A stretch of DNA of 64,000 nucleotides from Paucibacter sp. TC2R-5 (GTDB taxonomy: Bacteria > Pseudomonadota > Gammaproteobacteria > Burkholderiales > Burkholderiaceae_C), in assembly GCF_025717605.1 (NCBI RefSeq), contig NZ_JAJIRQ010000001.1, positions 186,001 to 250,000 on the forward strand, read 5' to 3'. Position numbers and translations under genes: made by a program. The notes below the pieces were generated by a model. It ran no database searches. It saw nothing but the letters and a program-made list of their open reading frames with translations, and had not been told where the DNA came from. Shown piece after piece: positions 18,691 through 29,530 of this stretch (positions are counted from its first letter, which is position 1; each line of letters opens with the position of its first letter).

Positions 18691-20109
18691 TCAGTGCCCG
18701 GGCAGGCGCGGCCTCACGAACACGTCGGCGCCGGTCGACCCGCCCGCTGTCATCAAGGCGAAGGTCAACATCATGTCGTAGTCGGTAGCGACGATGCCGT
18801 CGCGCCCATGGCCGGATAAGGCTTGATTGCCCGCTAGATTGCGGAACCACTGCGCCCATTGCTTGGAGCCCGGGTCGAATAGCATGAACTGGCCGCCGTC
18901 TTCCGGAAACACCTTGTTCGGCGAGGGATAAAGATTGGCGACGAATGGGTATTGGCCGGCCGAGTGGCAGCTCACGCAGGAGGTGGCCGGGAATGGTTGC
19001 CCAAGGGCTGAGCGGCGCCCGGACACGGTCACTACATTGTGCCTAATGCCCACGTCCAACGGGCCGGCCAGCCTGCCGCCCCAGCCCAGGCCGTAGCTGA
19101 TGAAATCGGGCAGATCTTTGCTGACCCAGGTTTCTTGCAGCACACCGTTGGGCCCCAGGCCGTCGGGGAACTTGGCCAATTCGGGGTCGTTGCCCCACAT
19201 CGCGCCCACCGGCAGCGCCCGGTCCCAGACGGTGGCAGCGTTAGAGCGGCTGTCGTAGGCAAAGGCCATGAAGACCCAGCCGGTTTTGGGCGAGGCGCGG
19301 CTGTCCTTGATGCGCACCGCCATCTGCAAAAAGCGCATCGGCGTGATGACGGGCACGCGCTTGGTCGGGTCCGGCTCTTTCTCCATCGAAGCGACCGATG
19401 GGCGGTAGAGATGCGAAACCGAAGAGCCCTTCAAGACCGGCGGGCCGTTCTTGCTCGGCCATTGGTCTTCCAGCAAGGTCACACCTTCGACCTTGACGAC
19501 GATGGAACCTTCCGGAAACTGCGCAGCACTCAGGTCGGGGCGCAGCGGGTTCTTCCAGATCTTGCCCAGTTGATGGGCCGCGACATCGTTGTAGTAAACC
19601 ACCGCATGGTTCTGAAACGAGGGCACGGTGGGGCGCTGGTTCTCGGGGTAGGAAATGCTTTGCAGAATCTGCCCGGTGTAGGAGCCCAGCAGTGCTTCGC
19701 GGCCTGTTGAGGGGTCGATCTTGCCGTTGCTCATGGTGGCACCTTGCCCGCCCCAAGGCATGTCGTACCAGCCCGCCTGCTGCGGCGACCAGTGCAGCGG
19801 GTCGTTGAGCAGGCCCTTCAAATCCTTTTCCAGCATTTTTTTGACCGCTGCCACATAGGCCGGCGCGGTGTCTTTGCTCAAGGGGCCTGCGGGCCTGGCC
19901 GCGGGCCATTTGGCCGCTACCGGGTGCAGGGGATAGTCGTAGTGACTGGTTCGAAAAGGCTGCGACCAATCCGGCGGGTACAGCGTGTTGTTGCCGGCGA
20001 AGGGGTCGGGCACCTGCGCCCAAGCGTTCAGCTGCACAGCGCAGAAAACGAGGCCGCCCCAGGCAAATCGTTGGAGATTGCTAACGCTGCGGGTCTTGGT
20101 ACAGGGCAT
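18691..20109 (-). CDS. Exported mono-heme c-type cytochrome-like protein, function unknown
   Basis: A 472-residue protein with an N-terminal signal peptide (hydrophobic stretch at about 15-30, cleavage near AWA). It has a single heme c attachment motif, CVSCH, at 378-382. The 377 residues before it carry no domain I recognise and are rich in Trp, Pro and Tyr. A Met in the last 30 residues could be the distal ligand. It is probably periplasmic and might accept or donate electrons to an unidentified partner. The ribosome binding site is strong (AAGGAGTGATCAC before the ATG). It is convergent with the cyclase gene. It could be the heme-bearing component of an oxidase or dehydrogenase encoded elsewhere. 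Confidence 0.6.
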   Translation of the reverse strand: MPCTKTRSVSNLQRFAWGGLVFCAVQLNAWAQVPDPFAGNNTLYPPDWSQPFRTSHYDYPLHPVAAKWPAARPAGPLSKDTAPAYVAAVKKMLEKDLKGLLNDPLHWSPQQAGWYDMPWGGQGATMSNGKIDPSTGREALLGSYTGQILQSISYPENQRPTVPSFQNHAVVYYNDVAAHQLGKIWKNPLRPDLSAAQFPEGSIVVKVEGVTLLEDQWPSKNGPPVLKGSSVSHLYRPSVASMEKEPDPTKRVPVITPMRFLQMAVRIKDSRASPKTGWVFMAFAYDSRSNAATVWDRALPVGAMWGNDPELAKFPDGLGPNGVLQETWVSKDLPDFISYGLGWGGRLAGPLDVGIRHNVVTVSGRRSALGQPFPATSCVSCHSAGQYPFVANLYPSPNKVFPEDGGQFMLFDPGSKQWAQWFRNLAGNQALSGHGRDGIVATDYDMMLTFALMTAGGSTGADVFVRPRLPGH

Positions 20110-20276
20110 GTGATCACTCCTTGTTCAACAAAGGATTGGCTTGGAGCCAGCTGCCCCAAGCCCAAACTCACGCCCGAGGCCGGGGCGGCGCATTGTTGAC
20201 TACACTTTCTGTGGCCGTCAAGCCAAAGTCAGATCCGCATCAAGCGGTCACCACTGTGGCGCCCATGGGCAGGCGC

Positions 20277-21017
20277 TCAAGCGGGCGAAAACTTGTCCAC
20301 CGCGTCGGTGATGATGCCGTCCACACCGCTTGCGATCAGTGTTTGCGCAGTCGTCAGGTCGTTGACGGTGTAGACCAGTGCCTTCATGCCGGCGGCGTGG
20401 ATCTGAGCGAGGGTGTCGGCATCCATCAAGCGATAGTTGGTGATGACGGCCCGGCAGCCCAATGCCTGCGCTTCGCTCAGCCAGCCGGCGCGCAAGCTGT
20501 CGAGCAGCAAACCACGCGGCAGGTCGGGCGCCGTTTCGAGGGCGCCCTGCAAGGCCGGCGGGTCGAACGATGTCAACAGGGGCGCGCAGCCCGAGCCGCT
20601 CCATAAGCGCAAGACCTCGCGGCCGATCATCTGGCCGGTCAGCAACTCCTGGCCCGGGGTGGGCTTGATCTCGATATTGAGGGCATAGCGATTGGCCAAG
20701 ACGAAGCGGGCCAGCGCGTCAAGGCTGGGCAGCGGCTCGCCGGCAAAAGCGCGGCTGTGCCAGCTGCCGGCATCCAGGCGGGACAAGTCGCGCCATGCCA
20801 TCTCACCGGCGACGCCATGGCCATTGCTTGTGCGCTCAAGTGTGGCGTCATGCAACAAGAAGGGCAGGCCGTCACTGGAGAGCTTGCCGTCGCACTCAAA
20901 GGCCCGGTAGCCGTGCTGGGCGCCCGCGCGAAAGGCGGCCAGCGTGTTCTCGGGTGCTAACTTGCCCGCTCCTCGGTGGGCGATCCAGAAGGGCAGGGGC
21001 CAGGCGGCGTTGTTCAT
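20277..21017 (-). CDS. ugpQ: Glycerophosphodiester phosphodiesterase, cytosolic
   Basis: Hydrolyses glycerophosphodiesters to glycerol-3-phosphate plus an alcohol. The protein has 246 residues with no signal peptide, as for cytosolic UgpQ. The GDPD signature is present: [12 protein letters not shown] at 14-25, then an E-x-D pair ([11 protein letters not shown]) and [11 protein letters not shown]. It is the last gene of the ugpBAECQ operon. Its ATG at 21017 overlaps the ugpC stop as ATGA, so translation is probably coupled; that decides the start over a longer in-frame option. Substrates reaching it would be glycerophosphodiesters imported by UgpBAEC. Confidence 0.92.
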   Translation of the reverse strand: MNNAAWPLPFWIAHRGAGKLAPENTLAAFRAGAQHGYRAFECDGKLSSDGLPFLLHDATLERTSNGHGVAGEMAWRDLSRLDAGSWHSRAFAGEPLPSLDALARFVLANRYALNIEIKPTPGQELLTGQMIGREVLRLWSGSGCAPLLTSFDPPALQGALETAPDLPRGLLLDSLRAGWLSEAQALGCRAVITNYRLMDADTLAQIHAAGMKALVYTVNDLTTAQTLIASGVDGIITDAVDKFSPA

Positions 21018-22099
21018 TGAGGGCTTGCTTTCTCTTCCACCCGGCGGGTGGTTTGCGGGTCGAACCAATGCAGATGCTTGTCGCTCAGCGCCAGCTTCAG
21101 CGTGCTACCGGGGGCCGGCGGCGTCTGCGTGCCGTCGATGCGCAGCGTGAACAACTCGCTGCCCAAGCGGCCATAGATCAGGCGCTCGGCACCGAGCATC
21201 TCAATCATCTCGACCTCAAAAGGCCAGCCCTGCTCATGCTGCCAATGATCCAGATGTTCGGGCCGCAAGCCCAGGATCAGCTCGCCGTCGCGCGGCGCGG
21301 CCTCGGGCAGATCCAGCGTGATGCCGCCGACTTTGAACGTCAGGCCCTGCGCCTGGCCCTTGAGCAGATTCATAGGCGGCGAGCCGATGAAGCCGGCCAC
21401 AAAGGTGGAGGCGGGGCGGGCATAGACTTCTTCGGGGGTGCCGATCTGCTCCATATGGCCGCCGTTCATCACGATCATGCGCTGGGCCAGCGTCATCGCC
21501 TCGACCTGGTCGTGGGTGACGAAGAGCGAAGTCACGCCGAGTTCGCGGTGTAGTTTTTGAATCTCCAGCCTTGTGTGCGCGCGCAGCTTGGCGTCGAGGT
21601 TGGAGAGCGGCTCATCGAACAAGAACACCTGCGGCTTGCGCACGATGGCCCGACCCATCGCGACGCGCTGGCGCTGGCCGCCGGAGAGCTGGCGCGGCGT
21701 GCGGTCCAGCAAGCCGCCCAGTTCCAAAATCTTGGCGGCCTTGTCGACGCGGGCCTTGATCTCGGCCTCGGGCACTTTTTTTATCTTCAGACCGTAAGCC
21801 ATGTTCTCGAACACCGTCATATGCGGGTAGAGCGCATAGTTCTGGAACACCATCGCGATGTCTCGTTCGGCCGGCTCGATGTTGTTGACGACGCGCTCGC
21901 CAATCGCGATTTCGCCGCCGGAGATTTCCTCCAGGCCGGCCACCATGCGCAGCAAGGTCGACTTGCCGCAGCCGGACGGGCCGACGATGACGACGAACTC
22001 GCCGTCCTTGATTTCGGCATTAACGCCGTGGATGACCTGATTGGCCTTGGGGCCGTGGCCGTAGCGCTTGACGACGTTTCTGAGGGAAATGGAAGCCAT
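21014..22099 (-). CDS. ugpC: sn-glycerol-3-phosphate ABC transporter ATP-binding protein
   Basis: Nucleotide-binding subunit of 361 residues that powers glycerol-3-phosphate and glycerophosphodiester uptake. Walker [10 protein letters not shown] is at 40-48, Q-loop [13 protein letters not shown] follows, the ABC signature LSGGQ is at 138-142, and Walker B FLFDEP at 159-164. The C-terminal 120 residues form the OB-fold regulatory domain of the MalK/UgpC group. It lies 16 bases after ugpE, with an AAGAGTGAGAG ribosome binding site. The assignment to ugp rather than another sugar transporter rests on the operon order and the adjacent ugpQ. Confidence 0.93.
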   Translation of the reverse strand: MASISLRNVVKRYGHGPKANQVIHGVNAEIKDGEFVVIVGPSGCGKSTLLRMVAGLEEISGGEIAIGERVVNNIEPAERDIAMVFQNYALYPHMTVFENMAYGLKIKKVPEAEIKARVDKAAKILELGGLLDRTPRQLSGGQRQRVAMGRAIVRKPQVFLFDEPLSNLDAKLRAHTRLEIQKLHRELGVTSLFVTHDQVEAMTLAQRMIVMNGGHMEQIGTPEEVYARPASTFVAGFIGSPPMNLLKGQAQGLTFKVGGITLDLPEAAPRDGELILGLRPEHLDHWQHEQGWPFEVEMIEMLGAERLIYGRLGSELFTLRIDGTQTPPAPGSTLKLALSDKHLHWFDPQTTRRVEEKASPQ

Positions 22100-22115
22100 G
22101 TGTCTCTCACTCTTC

Positions 22116-22967
22116 TTATTTTTCGGTATCGACCAGGCCTTTGACGAACCACTTCTGCATCAGCATCACGACCAAGGCCGGCGGGATCATCGCCAGCATC
22201 GCGGTGGCCATGATGATGTTCCAGTCGTTGGCCGCGTCGCCGCCGCTGATCATGCGTTTGATGCCGATGACGACCGGGTACATGTTCTCGTCGGTGGTGA
22301 CCAAAAGCGGCCACAGGTATTGGTTCCAGCCGTAGATGAACTGAATCACGAACAGCGCCGCGATGCTGGTGGTCGACAGCGGCAGCAAGATGTCTTTGAA
22401 AAAGCGCAGCGGCCCGGCGCCGTCCATGCGGGCGGCCTCCAGCAACTCATCCGGCACCGTCATGAAAAACTGTCGGAACAAAAAGGTCGCGGTGGCCGAG
22501 GCGATCAGCGGCACGGTCAGGCCGGCGTAGCTATTGAGCAGGCCCAGGTCGGCCACCACCTGGTAGGTCGGGCCAATGCGCACCTCCACCGGCAGCATCA
22601 AGGTGACGAAGATGCTCCAGAAGAAGAATGACTTGCCCGGGATGCGGAAGTAGACGATCGCAAAGGCCGACAGCAGCGAGATGGCAATCTTGGCGATCGC
22701 AATCGTCAGCGCACTGACCAGGCTGACCCACATCATGCGGCCGACCGGCGCCGTGGACCCCGCACCAGCGGAGTTGCCGAACAGCGCGGTCTTGTAGTTC
22801 TCGATCAAATGACTGCCCGGCAGCATGGGCATTGGCGCTTGCACGATTGCATCGGCCGTTTGCGTGGACGCGACAAAGGTGATGTAGACCGGAAAGGCGA
22901 CGATCAGCACGCCCAGGATCAACACCAGGTGCGAGATGAAGGTCAAGACGGGGCGACGTTCAATCAT
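22116..22967 (-). CDS. ugpE: sn-glycerol-3-phosphate ABC transporter permease UgpE
   Basis: Inner-membrane permease of 283 residues with six hydrophobic segments and the EAA loop ([20 protein letters not shown]) that contacts UgpC. Its length is typical for the MalG/UgpE group. The ATG overlaps the ugpA stop in a TGATG arrangement, so the two permease subunits are probably made in equal amounts. A gap of 16 bases separates it from ugpC. Confidence 0.92.
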   Translation of the reverse strand: MIERRPVLTFISHLVLILGVLIVAFPVYITFVASTQTADAIVQAPMPMLPGSHLIENYKTALFGNSAGAGSTAPVGRMMWVSLVSALTIAIAKIAISLLSAFAIVYFRIPGKSFFFWSIFVTLMLPVEVRIGPTYQVVADLGLLNSYAGLTVPLIASATATFLFRQFFMTVPDELLEAARMDGAGPLRFFKDILLPLSTTSIAALFVIQFIYGWNQYLWPLLVTTDENMYPVVIGIKRMISGGDAANDWNIIMATAMLAMIPPALVVMLMQKWFVKGLVDTEK

Positions 22968-23854
22968 CAGTATTGAACCTTCTTCTCAACATAACGGAAC
23001 TGCACCACGGTCAGCGTGATCACGATGAACATCAAGACCACCGACTGCGCGGCCGAGCCGCCCAGATCCATCGCTTTGAAACCGTCGTAATAGACCTTGT
23101 AGACCAGGATGGACGTGTCTTTGCCAGGCCCGCCGTGCGTGGCGGCGTCGATGATGCCGAAGGTGTCGAAGAAGGCGTAGACGATATTGATCACCAGCAA
23201 GAAGAAGGTGGTCGGCGACAGCAGCGGGAAGATGATGGTCCAAAAACGCCGCCAAGGGCCGGCGCCGTCGATTGCGGCCGCTTCGATCAAGGACTTGGGG
23301 ATGGCCTGCAGGCCGGCCATGAAGAACAGGAAGTTGTAGGAGATCTGCTTCCACACGGCTGCCATCACCACCAGCGTCATCGCGTGATCCGAGTTGAGCA
23401 AATGGTTCCAAGGGATGCCCATTTGCGTCAACCAGTAGGACACCACGCCGATCGAGGGCGCGAACATGAAGAGCCACAGCACGCCGGCGATCGCCGGTGC
23501 GACCGCATAGGGCCAGATCAACAGCGTGCGGTAGACGCCGGCCCGCTTGACCACGCGGTCTGCCATCACCGCCAGCAGCAGTGACAAGACCAGACCATTG
23601 CCGGCCACCAGCAGCGAAAAAATCGCCGTGGTCTTGAACGAGGCCAGATAGCCGGGGTCGGCAAACAGCTGTTGAAAATTCTCCAGCCCCACCCATTCGG
23701 TGGACAGCCCGAACGCGTCTTGGCGCTGCAGCGACTGCAACAAGGCCTGCGCCGCCGGCCAGAAGAAGAACACCGAAATGACCAGCAACTGCGGCGCCAG
23801 CAGCAGCCAGGGCAGCCAGGAGGCCTTGAACTGAACGCGTTTTTCTATAGCCAC
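22967..23854 (-). CDS. ugpA: sn-glycerol-3-phosphate ABC transporter permease UgpA
   Basis: Inner-membrane permease of 295 residues with six membrane segments, a MalF-type N-terminus and the EAA loop ([19 protein letters not shown]). Together with UgpE it forms the channel. It starts with GTG at 23854, 20 bases after the ugpB stop, with no strong ribosome binding site. It overlaps ugpE by one base. Confidence 0.92.
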   Translation of the reverse strand: MAIEKRVQFKASWLPWLLLAPQLLVISVFFFWPAAQALLQSLQRQDAFGLSTEWVGLENFQQLFADPGYLASFKTTAIFSLLVAGNGLVLSLLLAVMADRVVKRAGVYRTLLIWPYAVAPAIAGVLWLFMFAPSIGVVSYWLTQMGIPWNHLLNSDHAMTLVVMAAVWKQISYNFLFFMAGLQAIPKSLIEAAAIDGAGPWRRFWTIIFPLLSPTTFFLLVINIVYAFFDTFGIIDAATHGGPGKDTSILVYKVYYDGFKAMDLGGSAAQSVVLMFIVITLTVVQFRYVEKKVQY

Positions 23855-23874
23855 TGTTTGTCTTGTCTAACGCT

Positions 23875-25194
23875 TTACTTGGTCGCGCCCGTGTTGGCCT
23901 TCTGGAAGCGCTCCAACTGCTCGTTGCCCCGCTGCACCGCTGCGTCCAAGCCTTCCTTGGCGCTCTTCTTGCCGCCCCAGACCTGCTCCATTTCCTCGTC
24001 GATGATGGTGCGTACCTGCACGAAGTTGCCCAGGCGGATGCCGCGCGACTTGTCGGTGGTCTTGCGGATCATCTGCGTGACGGCGACATCGGTGCCGGGG
24101 TTCTCTTTGTAGAAGCCGCTCTTGTCCGTCAACTCAAATGCTGCCTTGGTGACCGGCAAATAGCCGGTGCGCTTGTGGCTGGCCGCCGCCACCTCGGGCT
24201 GGGCCAGGAAGCTGAAAAAGGCGGCCACGCCTTTGTATTCAGGCGTCTTCTTGCCCGCCATCACCCACAGGCTGGCGCCGCCGATGACGGTGTTTTGCGG
24301 CGCGCCGGGCACGTCGGGGTAGTAGGGCAGTGGCGCGATGCCGGAGGCGAACTTGGCGTTCTTCTTGATATTGGCGTACATGCCGGAGCTACCGGTCATC
24401 ATTGCGCATTCGCCCGAGACAAAGGTGGCATCCGCCGCATTGCCGCGGCCCTTGTAGACCAAGAGGCCTTGCTTGCTCATATTGGCCAGGTTCTCGATAT
24501 GGCGCACATGCAGCGGCGTGTTGAAGGCCAAGCGCGTGTCCAGGCCGCCGAAGCCGTTGTTCTTGGTGGCGTATTCGACGTTATGCCAGGCCGAGAAGCT
24601 TTCCAGCTGCGTCCAGCTGACCCACGACGTGGTGAACGGGCATTTGTGGCCGCTGGCCTTGAGCTTGGCGGCGGCCAGCGCCACCTCGGGCCAGGTGCTG
24701 GGCGGGGTGGTGATACCGGCGGCCTTCAGCGCGTCCTTGTTGAAGTGGAATACCGTCGTCGAGCTGTTGAAGGGCATGCTCAACATCTGGCCACTCGGTG
24801 CCGTGTAATAGCCGGCCACAGCCGGCACATAGGCGCCGGCATCAAACTTGGCGCCACCCAGCTTCATCACCTCGCCGACCGGCATGATCGCGCCCTTGCT
24901 GGCCATCATGGTGGCGGTGCCGACCTCGAAGACCTGCAGGATATGCGGCGCATTGCCGGCGCGGAAGGCGGCGATCGCGGCCGTCATCGACTCGTCGTAA
25001 CTGCCCTTGTAGCTGGGCACGATCTTGACCTCTTTCTGGCTGGCGTTGAATTCCTTGGCCAGATCGTTGACCCAGTCGCCCAGGCCGCCGCCCATCGAAT
25101 GCCACCACTGGATTTCGGTTTGTGCCTGGGCTTGCGGCGTCAGGCCGGCGAGCAGCATGGTCAAGGCGGCAGCGAGGTGCTTGGTTGTCATCAT
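23875..25194 (-). CDS. ugpB: sn-glycerol-3-phosphate periplasmic binding protein UgpB
   Basis: Extracellular solute-binding protein (family 1) of 439 residues; it captures glycerol-3-phosphate or glycerophosphodiesters in the periplasm. The signal peptide (MMTTKHLAAALTMLLAGL...) is cleaved near AQA, and the mature protein opens with TEIQWWHSMGG, typical of UgpB. The start is at 25194 (or the next codon at 25191); a longer open frame extends upstream but lacks a signal and crosses the divergent gene. It is first in the operon, ahead of ugpA. In many bacteria ugp is phosphate-regulated, but I see no clear Pho box upstream. Confidence 0.93.
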   Translation of the reverse strand: MMTTKHLAAALTMLLAGLTPQAQAQTEIQWWHSMGGGLGDWVNDLAKEFNASQKEVKIVPSYKGSYDESMTAAIAAFRAGNAPHILQVFEVGTATMMASKGAIMPVGEVMKLGGAKFDAGAYVPAVAGYYTAPSGQMLSMPFNSSTTVFHFNKDALKAAGITTPPSTWPEVALAAAKLKASGHKCPFTTSWVSWTQLESFSAWHNVEYATKNNGFGGLDTRLAFNTPLHVRHIENLANMSKQGLLVYKGRGNAADATFVSGECAMMTGSSGMYANIKKNAKFASGIAPLPYYPDVPGAPQNTVIGGASLWVMAGKKTPEYKGVAAFFSFLAQPEVAAASHKRTGYLPVTKAAFELTDKSGFYKENPGTDVAVTQMIRKTTDKSRGIRLGNFVQVRTIIDEEMEQVWGGKKSAKEGLDAAVQRGNEQLERFQKANTGATK

Positions 25195-25500
25195 GGGCTG
25201 GGGTCTCCGGGTGTTTGTGGCTTGTGGGGGAAAATACAGGCAGACCGCGAGCGGCGCAAGGGCGGATTTCCCCAAAACGGGCCAAGGTCTTAGGCCTGCG
25301 TGCCCGGCCAGAATGCTGCACTGCGGTACGATCGGCGCCCGAGCTGCTGGGGTAATCCCTCGAGTTCGGCTCAGATTTTTTAGCAGATGCGCAGCCACAA
25401 GCTCAGGCGCCTCTTGCCAAGTTCTCAGCCTTGTTGACGCGGGTCTGTCCAGATGCCCGCTCAACAGCCAACCATGGGCGCTTTTGTGCGTCCGGCCGCC
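25195..25500. other. Divergent intergenic region between ugpB and the FAD/Fe-S oxidoreductase gene
   Basis: About 300 bases that must hold the promoters of both divergent units. I see no convincing Pho box, sigma-54 element or hairpin. Its 3' end may be coding if the plus-strand gene starts at 25453 or 25474 rather than 25501. Confidence 0.5.
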
Positions 25501-28500
25501 ATGAATGCTCCGCTCCCGCTGATGCCTGTCCCGACTCAAGACCTGACCCTTGTTAAGCAGGGCCACGATGCTGCCCCCCGCCTGCGGGAGATTCCCTACA
25601 ACTACACCTCCTTCTCCGACCGCGAGATCGTCATCCGCCTGCTCGGCGCCCCGGCGTGGGAGCTGCTCAACCAGCTGCGCCAGGAGCGCCGCACCGGGCG
25701 CTCGGCCCGCATGTTGTACGAGGTGCTGGGTGATATCTGGGTGGTGCAGCGCAACCCCTATTTGCAAGACGACTTGCTGGACAACCCCAAGCGCCGCCGC
25801 CTGCTGATCGAAGCCTTGGAGCACCGGCTGCACGAGGTCGAGCTGCGCCGCGACCCCAGCACCGATCCGCTGCGCGACCAATCGGTCGGTGAATTGCTGA
25901 CCGCCGCGCGCGCCGCGATTGCAAGCTTTGCTGCCCAGTTCGACGCGGTGGCCGAGCTGCGCCGGCGCACGACCAAGCTGCTTGGCAAAACCACGGCCAA
26001 GGACAATATCAAGTTCGACGGCCTCTCGCGCGTCTCGCATGTGACCGACGCGACCGACTGGCGGGTCGAGTACCCGTTCGTCGTGCTGACCCCGGACACC
26101 GAGGTGGAGATGGCCAGCCTGGTCAAGGGCTGTATCGAGTTAGGCCTGACCATCATCCCGCGTGGCGGCGGCACCGGCTATACCGGCGGCGCCGTGCCGC
26201 TGGTCTGGAACAGCGCCGTCATCAACACCGAAAAGCTCGAGGCCTTGCGCGGCGTCGAGATGCTGACGCTGCCGGGGATGGACCGCGAGGTGGCGACGAT
26301 CTGGAGCGAGGCCGGCGTGGTCACGCAGCGCGTCGCCGACCTGGCCGAGGCGCATGGCTTTGTGTTCGCCGTCGACCCGACCTCGGCCGAGGCCAGCTGC
26401 GTGGGCGGCAATGTGGCGATGAATGCCGGCGGCAAGAAGGCCGTGCTCTGGGGCACGGCGCTGGATAACCTCGCCTCCTGGCGCATGGTGACACCTGATG
26501 CCAAGTGGCTGGAGGTCACGCGCCTGAACCACAATATGGGCAAAATCCATGATGTGGAGACGGCCAGCTTTGAGCTGCGCTACTTCGATGCCTCGGGGTT
26601 GAGGCTGGAGCGCACCGAACGTCTCGACATCCCCGGCAGCACCTTCCGCAAAGAAGGCCTGGGCAAGGATGTCACCGATAAATTCCTCGCCGGCCTGCCC
26701 GGCATCCAGAAAGAAGGCTGCGACGGCCTGATCACCAGCGCACGCTGGGTCGTGCACAAGATGCCGGCGCATGTACGCACCGTCTGTCTGGAGTTCTTCG
26801 GCAATCCCAAGGACTGCGTGCCGGCGATTGTCGACATCAAGGACTTCATGTTTGCCGAAGCCAAGCGCCCCGGCGGCGCGGTACTGGCGGGCCTGGAACA
26901 CCTGGATGACCGCTATCTGAAGGCGGTGGGCTACAGCACCAAGAGCAAGCGCGCCAATCTGGCCGGCGCGTCCTCCGGCGGACTGCCCAAGATGGTCTTG
27001 GTCGGCGACATCGTCGGCGAGGATGCCGATGCGGTCGCGCGTGCGACTTCTGAAGTTGTGCGGCTGGCCAACGGCCGCAACGGCGAGGGCTTTGTCGCCA
27101 TCAGCCCCGATGCGCGCAAGAAGTTCTGGCTCGACCGCAAGCGCACGGCGGCGATCTCCAAGCACACCAATGCCTTCAAGGTGAACGAGGATGTTGTGAT
27201 CCCGCTGCCGCGCATGGGCGAGTACACGCTGGGCATCGAGCGCATCAATATCGAGCTGAGCCTGCGCAACAAGCTCGCCTTTGTGGCCGGCCTGAAAAAG
27301 CTATTCACGCAAAGCAGCTTGCCGCTGGGCCGCAGCGACGACGCCGGCGATATCCCTAGCGCCGAGTTGCTCGGTGACCGGGTTCAGCAAGCGCTGGCGC
27401 TGCTGGACGAGGTCGGCGGGCAATGGCAGTTGTGGATGGATCAGCTCGACGCGGCCCAGCCTGGGGGCTTGAGCTTCTTCGATCAGTTGCAAGACCACAG
27501 CTTGCGCGCGTCCTGGAAGACGCAAATCCTCAAGCCGCTGCAAATCATCTTCAATGGTGGTGCGTTTGCGCCCATCCTTGACGAGTGCAAACGCATTCAC
27601 AAGGAGGTCTTGCGTGGCCGCGTCTGGGTAGCGCTGCATATGCATGCCGGCGATGGCAATGTGCACACCAACATTCCCGTCAACTCGGATAACTACGAGA
27701 TGCTGCAGACGGCGCATGAAGCCGTCGGCCGCATCATGGTGCTGGCGCGTGGCCTGGACGGCGTGATTTCGGGCGAGCATGGCATCGGCATCACCAAGCT
27801 GGAGTTCATGCTGGACTCGGAGTTGGCGGGTTTCGCAGGCTACAAGGCCAAGGTCGACCCCGAAGGGCGCTTCAACAAGGGCAAGCTGCTGCGTGGCGGT
27901 GCGAGCCCGGCGGACTTGACCAACGCCTACACGCCCAGCTTTGGTCTGATGGGCCATGAGTCGCTGATCATGCAGCAAAGCGATATCGGCGCGATCAGCG
28001 AGTCGATCAAAGATTGCCTGCGCTGCGGCAAATGCAAGCCGGTCTGCGCCACCCATGTGCCGCGTGCCAATCTGCTCTATTCGCCGCGCAACAAGATCCT
28101 CGCGACGTCCTTGCTGGTCGAGGCCTTTTTGTATGAGGAACAAACGCGGCGCGGCATCTCGATCAAGCATTGGCAGGAGTTCGAGGATGTGGCCGACCAT
28201 TGCACGGTCTGCCACAAATGCCTGAACCCTTGCCCGGTCAAGATCGACTTCGGCGAAGTGACGATGAATATGCGCAATCTCTTGCGCAAGATGGGGCAAA
28301 AGACCTGGCGGCCCGGCAACGCGGCGGCGATGTTCATGCTCAATGCGTCGAACCCGGAGACCATCAAGCTCGCCCGTGCGGCGATGGTCGGCGTCGGCTT
28401 CAAGGCGCAGCGCCTGGCTCACGATGTGTTGAAGACCTTCGCCAAAAAGCAGACGGCAGCACCGCGCGCCACGGTCGGACCCGCGCCGATCAAGGAGCAG

Positions 28501-29427
28501 GTGATTCACTTCATCAACAAGAAGCTGCCCGGCGGTCTGCCCAAGAAGACCGCGCGTGCGCTGCTGGACATTGAGGACAAGGACTACGTCCCCATCATCC
28601 GCAATCCAGCGGCCACGACCTCAGAAACCGAAGCGGTGTTCTATTTCCCCGGCTGCGGCTCGGAGAAGTTGTTCAGCCAGGTCGGCTTGGCGACACAGGC
28701 GATGCTCTGGCATGCCGGCGTGCAGACGGTCTTGCCGCCGGGTTATTTGTGCTGCGGTTATCCGCAGCGCGGCTCGGGCCAGTTCGACAAGGCCGAGAAG
28801 ATGATCACCGACAACCGGGTCTTGTTCCACCGTGTTGCCAACACGCTGAACTACCTGGATATCAAGACGGTGGTGGTGTCCTGCGGCACCTGTTATGACC
28901 AGTTGCAAGGCTATAAGTTCGAGGACATCTTCCCCGGCTGCCGCATCATCGACATCCACGAATACCTGCTGGAAAAAGGCATCACGCTGGGCAGTGACAA
29001 GAGCTATCTCTATCACGACCCCTGCCACACGCCGATGAAGCTGCAGGCGCCGATGTTGACCGTCAATGCGCTGGTCGGCCCGAATGTGGTCGAGAGCAAG
29101 CGCTGCTGCGGCGAGAGCGGCACGCTGGGCGTCACCCGGCCAGATGTTTCGACGCAGATCCGCTTCCGCAAGGAAGAAGAGCTGCTCAAGATGGAGGCCG
29201 AGCTGCGCGGCAGCGGCAAGGTCGCTGCGGCCGAGAACCTCAAAATCCTGACCAGCTGCCCGAGCTGCTTGCAAGGCCTGAGCCGCTACGGCAATGACCT
29301 CAACAACGGCTTGCTGGAGGCCGACTACATCGTGGTCGAAATGGCCCGGCAGATCCTCGGCGAGGATTGGATGCCCGAGTATGTGGCCAAGGCGAACAGC
29401 GGCGGCATCGAGCGAGTGCTGGTGTAA
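25501..29427 (+). CDS. DUF3683 / FAD-binding / Fe-S oxidoreductase (D-lactate or glycolate dehydrogenase-like)
   Basis: Very large soluble oxidoreductase of 1308 residues. In order it has an N-terminal DUF3683 region ([20 protein letters not shown], about 20-170), an FAD-binding domain of the GlcD/Dld type ([15 protein letters not shown]), an FAD-linked oxidase C-terminal domain ([21 protein letters not shown]), two 4Fe-4S clusters ([11 protein letters not shown] and [12 protein letters not shown]), and two cysteine-rich CCG domains ([10 protein letters not shown] and [10 protein letters not shown]) like those of GlcF/LldE. It fuses into one chain what GlcD and GlcF do separately, oxidising a 2-hydroxy acid and passing electrons to quinone. 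The substrate is not readable; D-lactate is commonly assumed. The start is uncertain: in-frame ATGs lie at 25453, 25474 and 25501, none with a good ribosome binding site. Confidence 0.88.
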   Translation: MNAPLPLMPVPTQDLTLVKQGHDAAPRLREIPYNYTSFSDREIVIRLLGAPAWELLNQLRQERRTGRSARMLYEVLGDIWVVQRNPYLQDDLLDNPKRRRLLIEALEHRLHEVELRRDPSTDPLRDQSVGELLTAARAAIASFAAQFDAVAELRRRTTKLLGKTTAKDNIKFDGLSRVSHVTDATDWRVEYPFVVLTPDTEVEMASLVKGCIELGLTIIPRGGGTGYTGGAVPLVWNSAVINTEKLEALRGVEMLTLPGMDREVATIWSEAGVVTQRVADLAEAHGFVFAVDPTSAEASCVGGNVAMNAGGKKAVLWGTALDNLASWRMVTPDAKWLEVTRLNHNMGKIHDVETASFELRYFDASGLRLERTERLDIPGSTFRKEGLGKDVTDKFLAGLPGIQKEGCDGLITSARWVVHKMPAHVRTVCLEFFGNPKDCVPAIVDIKDFMFAEAKRPGGAVLAGLEHLDDRYLKAVGYSTKSKRANLAGASSGGLPKMVLVGDIVGEDADAVARATSEVVRLANGRNGEGFVAISPDARKKFWLDRKRTAAISKHTNAFKVNEDVVIPLPRMGEYTLGIERINIELSLRNKLAFVAGLKKLFTQSSLPLGRSDDAGDIPSAELLGDRVQQALALLDEVGGQWQLWMDQLDAAQPGGLSFFDQLQDHSLRASWKTQILKPLQIIFNGGAFAPILDECKRIHKEVLRGRVWVALHMHAGDGNVHTNIPVNSDNYEMLQTAHEAVGRIMVLARGLDGVISGEHGIGITKLEFMLDSELAGFAGYKAKVDPEGRFNKGKLLRGGASPADLTNAYTPSFGLMGHESLIMQQSDIGAISESIKDCLRCGKCKPVCATHVPRANLLYSPRNKILATSLLVEAFLYEEQTRRGISIKHWQEFEDVADHCTVCHKCLNPCPVKIDFGEVTMNMRNLLRKMGQKTWRPGNAAAMFMLNASNPETIKLARAAMVGVGFKAQRLAHDVLKTFAKKQTAAPRATVGPAPIKEQVIHFINKKLPGGLPKKTARALLDIEDKDYVPIIRNPAATTSETEAVFYFPGCGSEKLFSQVGLATQAMLWHAGVQTVLPPGYLCCGYPQRGSGQFDKAEKMITDNRVLFHRVANTLNYLDIKTVVVSCGTCYDQLQGYKFEDIFPGCRIIDIHEYLLEKGITLGSDKSYLYHDPCHTPMKLQAPMLTVNALVGPNVVESKRCCGESGTLGVTRPDVSTQIRFRKEEELLKMEAELRGSGKVAAAENLKILTSCPSCLQGLSRYGNDLNNGLLEADYIVVEMARQILGEDWMPEYVAKANSGGIERVLV

Positions 29428-29530
29428 AGGGCCGGTAAAGCCTTCACAAAAGCGTGCAGTTCTCACGCCCTGGGGGGGCGGCCTGTGGTCGAATGGGTGT
29501 TAATTCTGAGTCTTTGGAAGTTTCATTCGC

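Noticed and set aside
23863-25293. Long open frame of 476 codons antisense to ugpB
   Set aside because: It lies entirely over ugpB, which has clear homology and operon context; the translated product has no recognisable domain and the Arg/His-rich composition of a shadow frame.
25195-25452. Pho box upstream of ugpB
   Set aside because: Expected from ugp regulation in other bacteria, but I could find no pair of CTGTCAT-like repeats on either strand.
25195-26040. Upstream extension of the ugpB frame to 721 codons
   Set aside because: It runs into the divergent oxidoreductase gene and would bury the ugpB signal peptide; the start at 25194 gives a normal UgpB.
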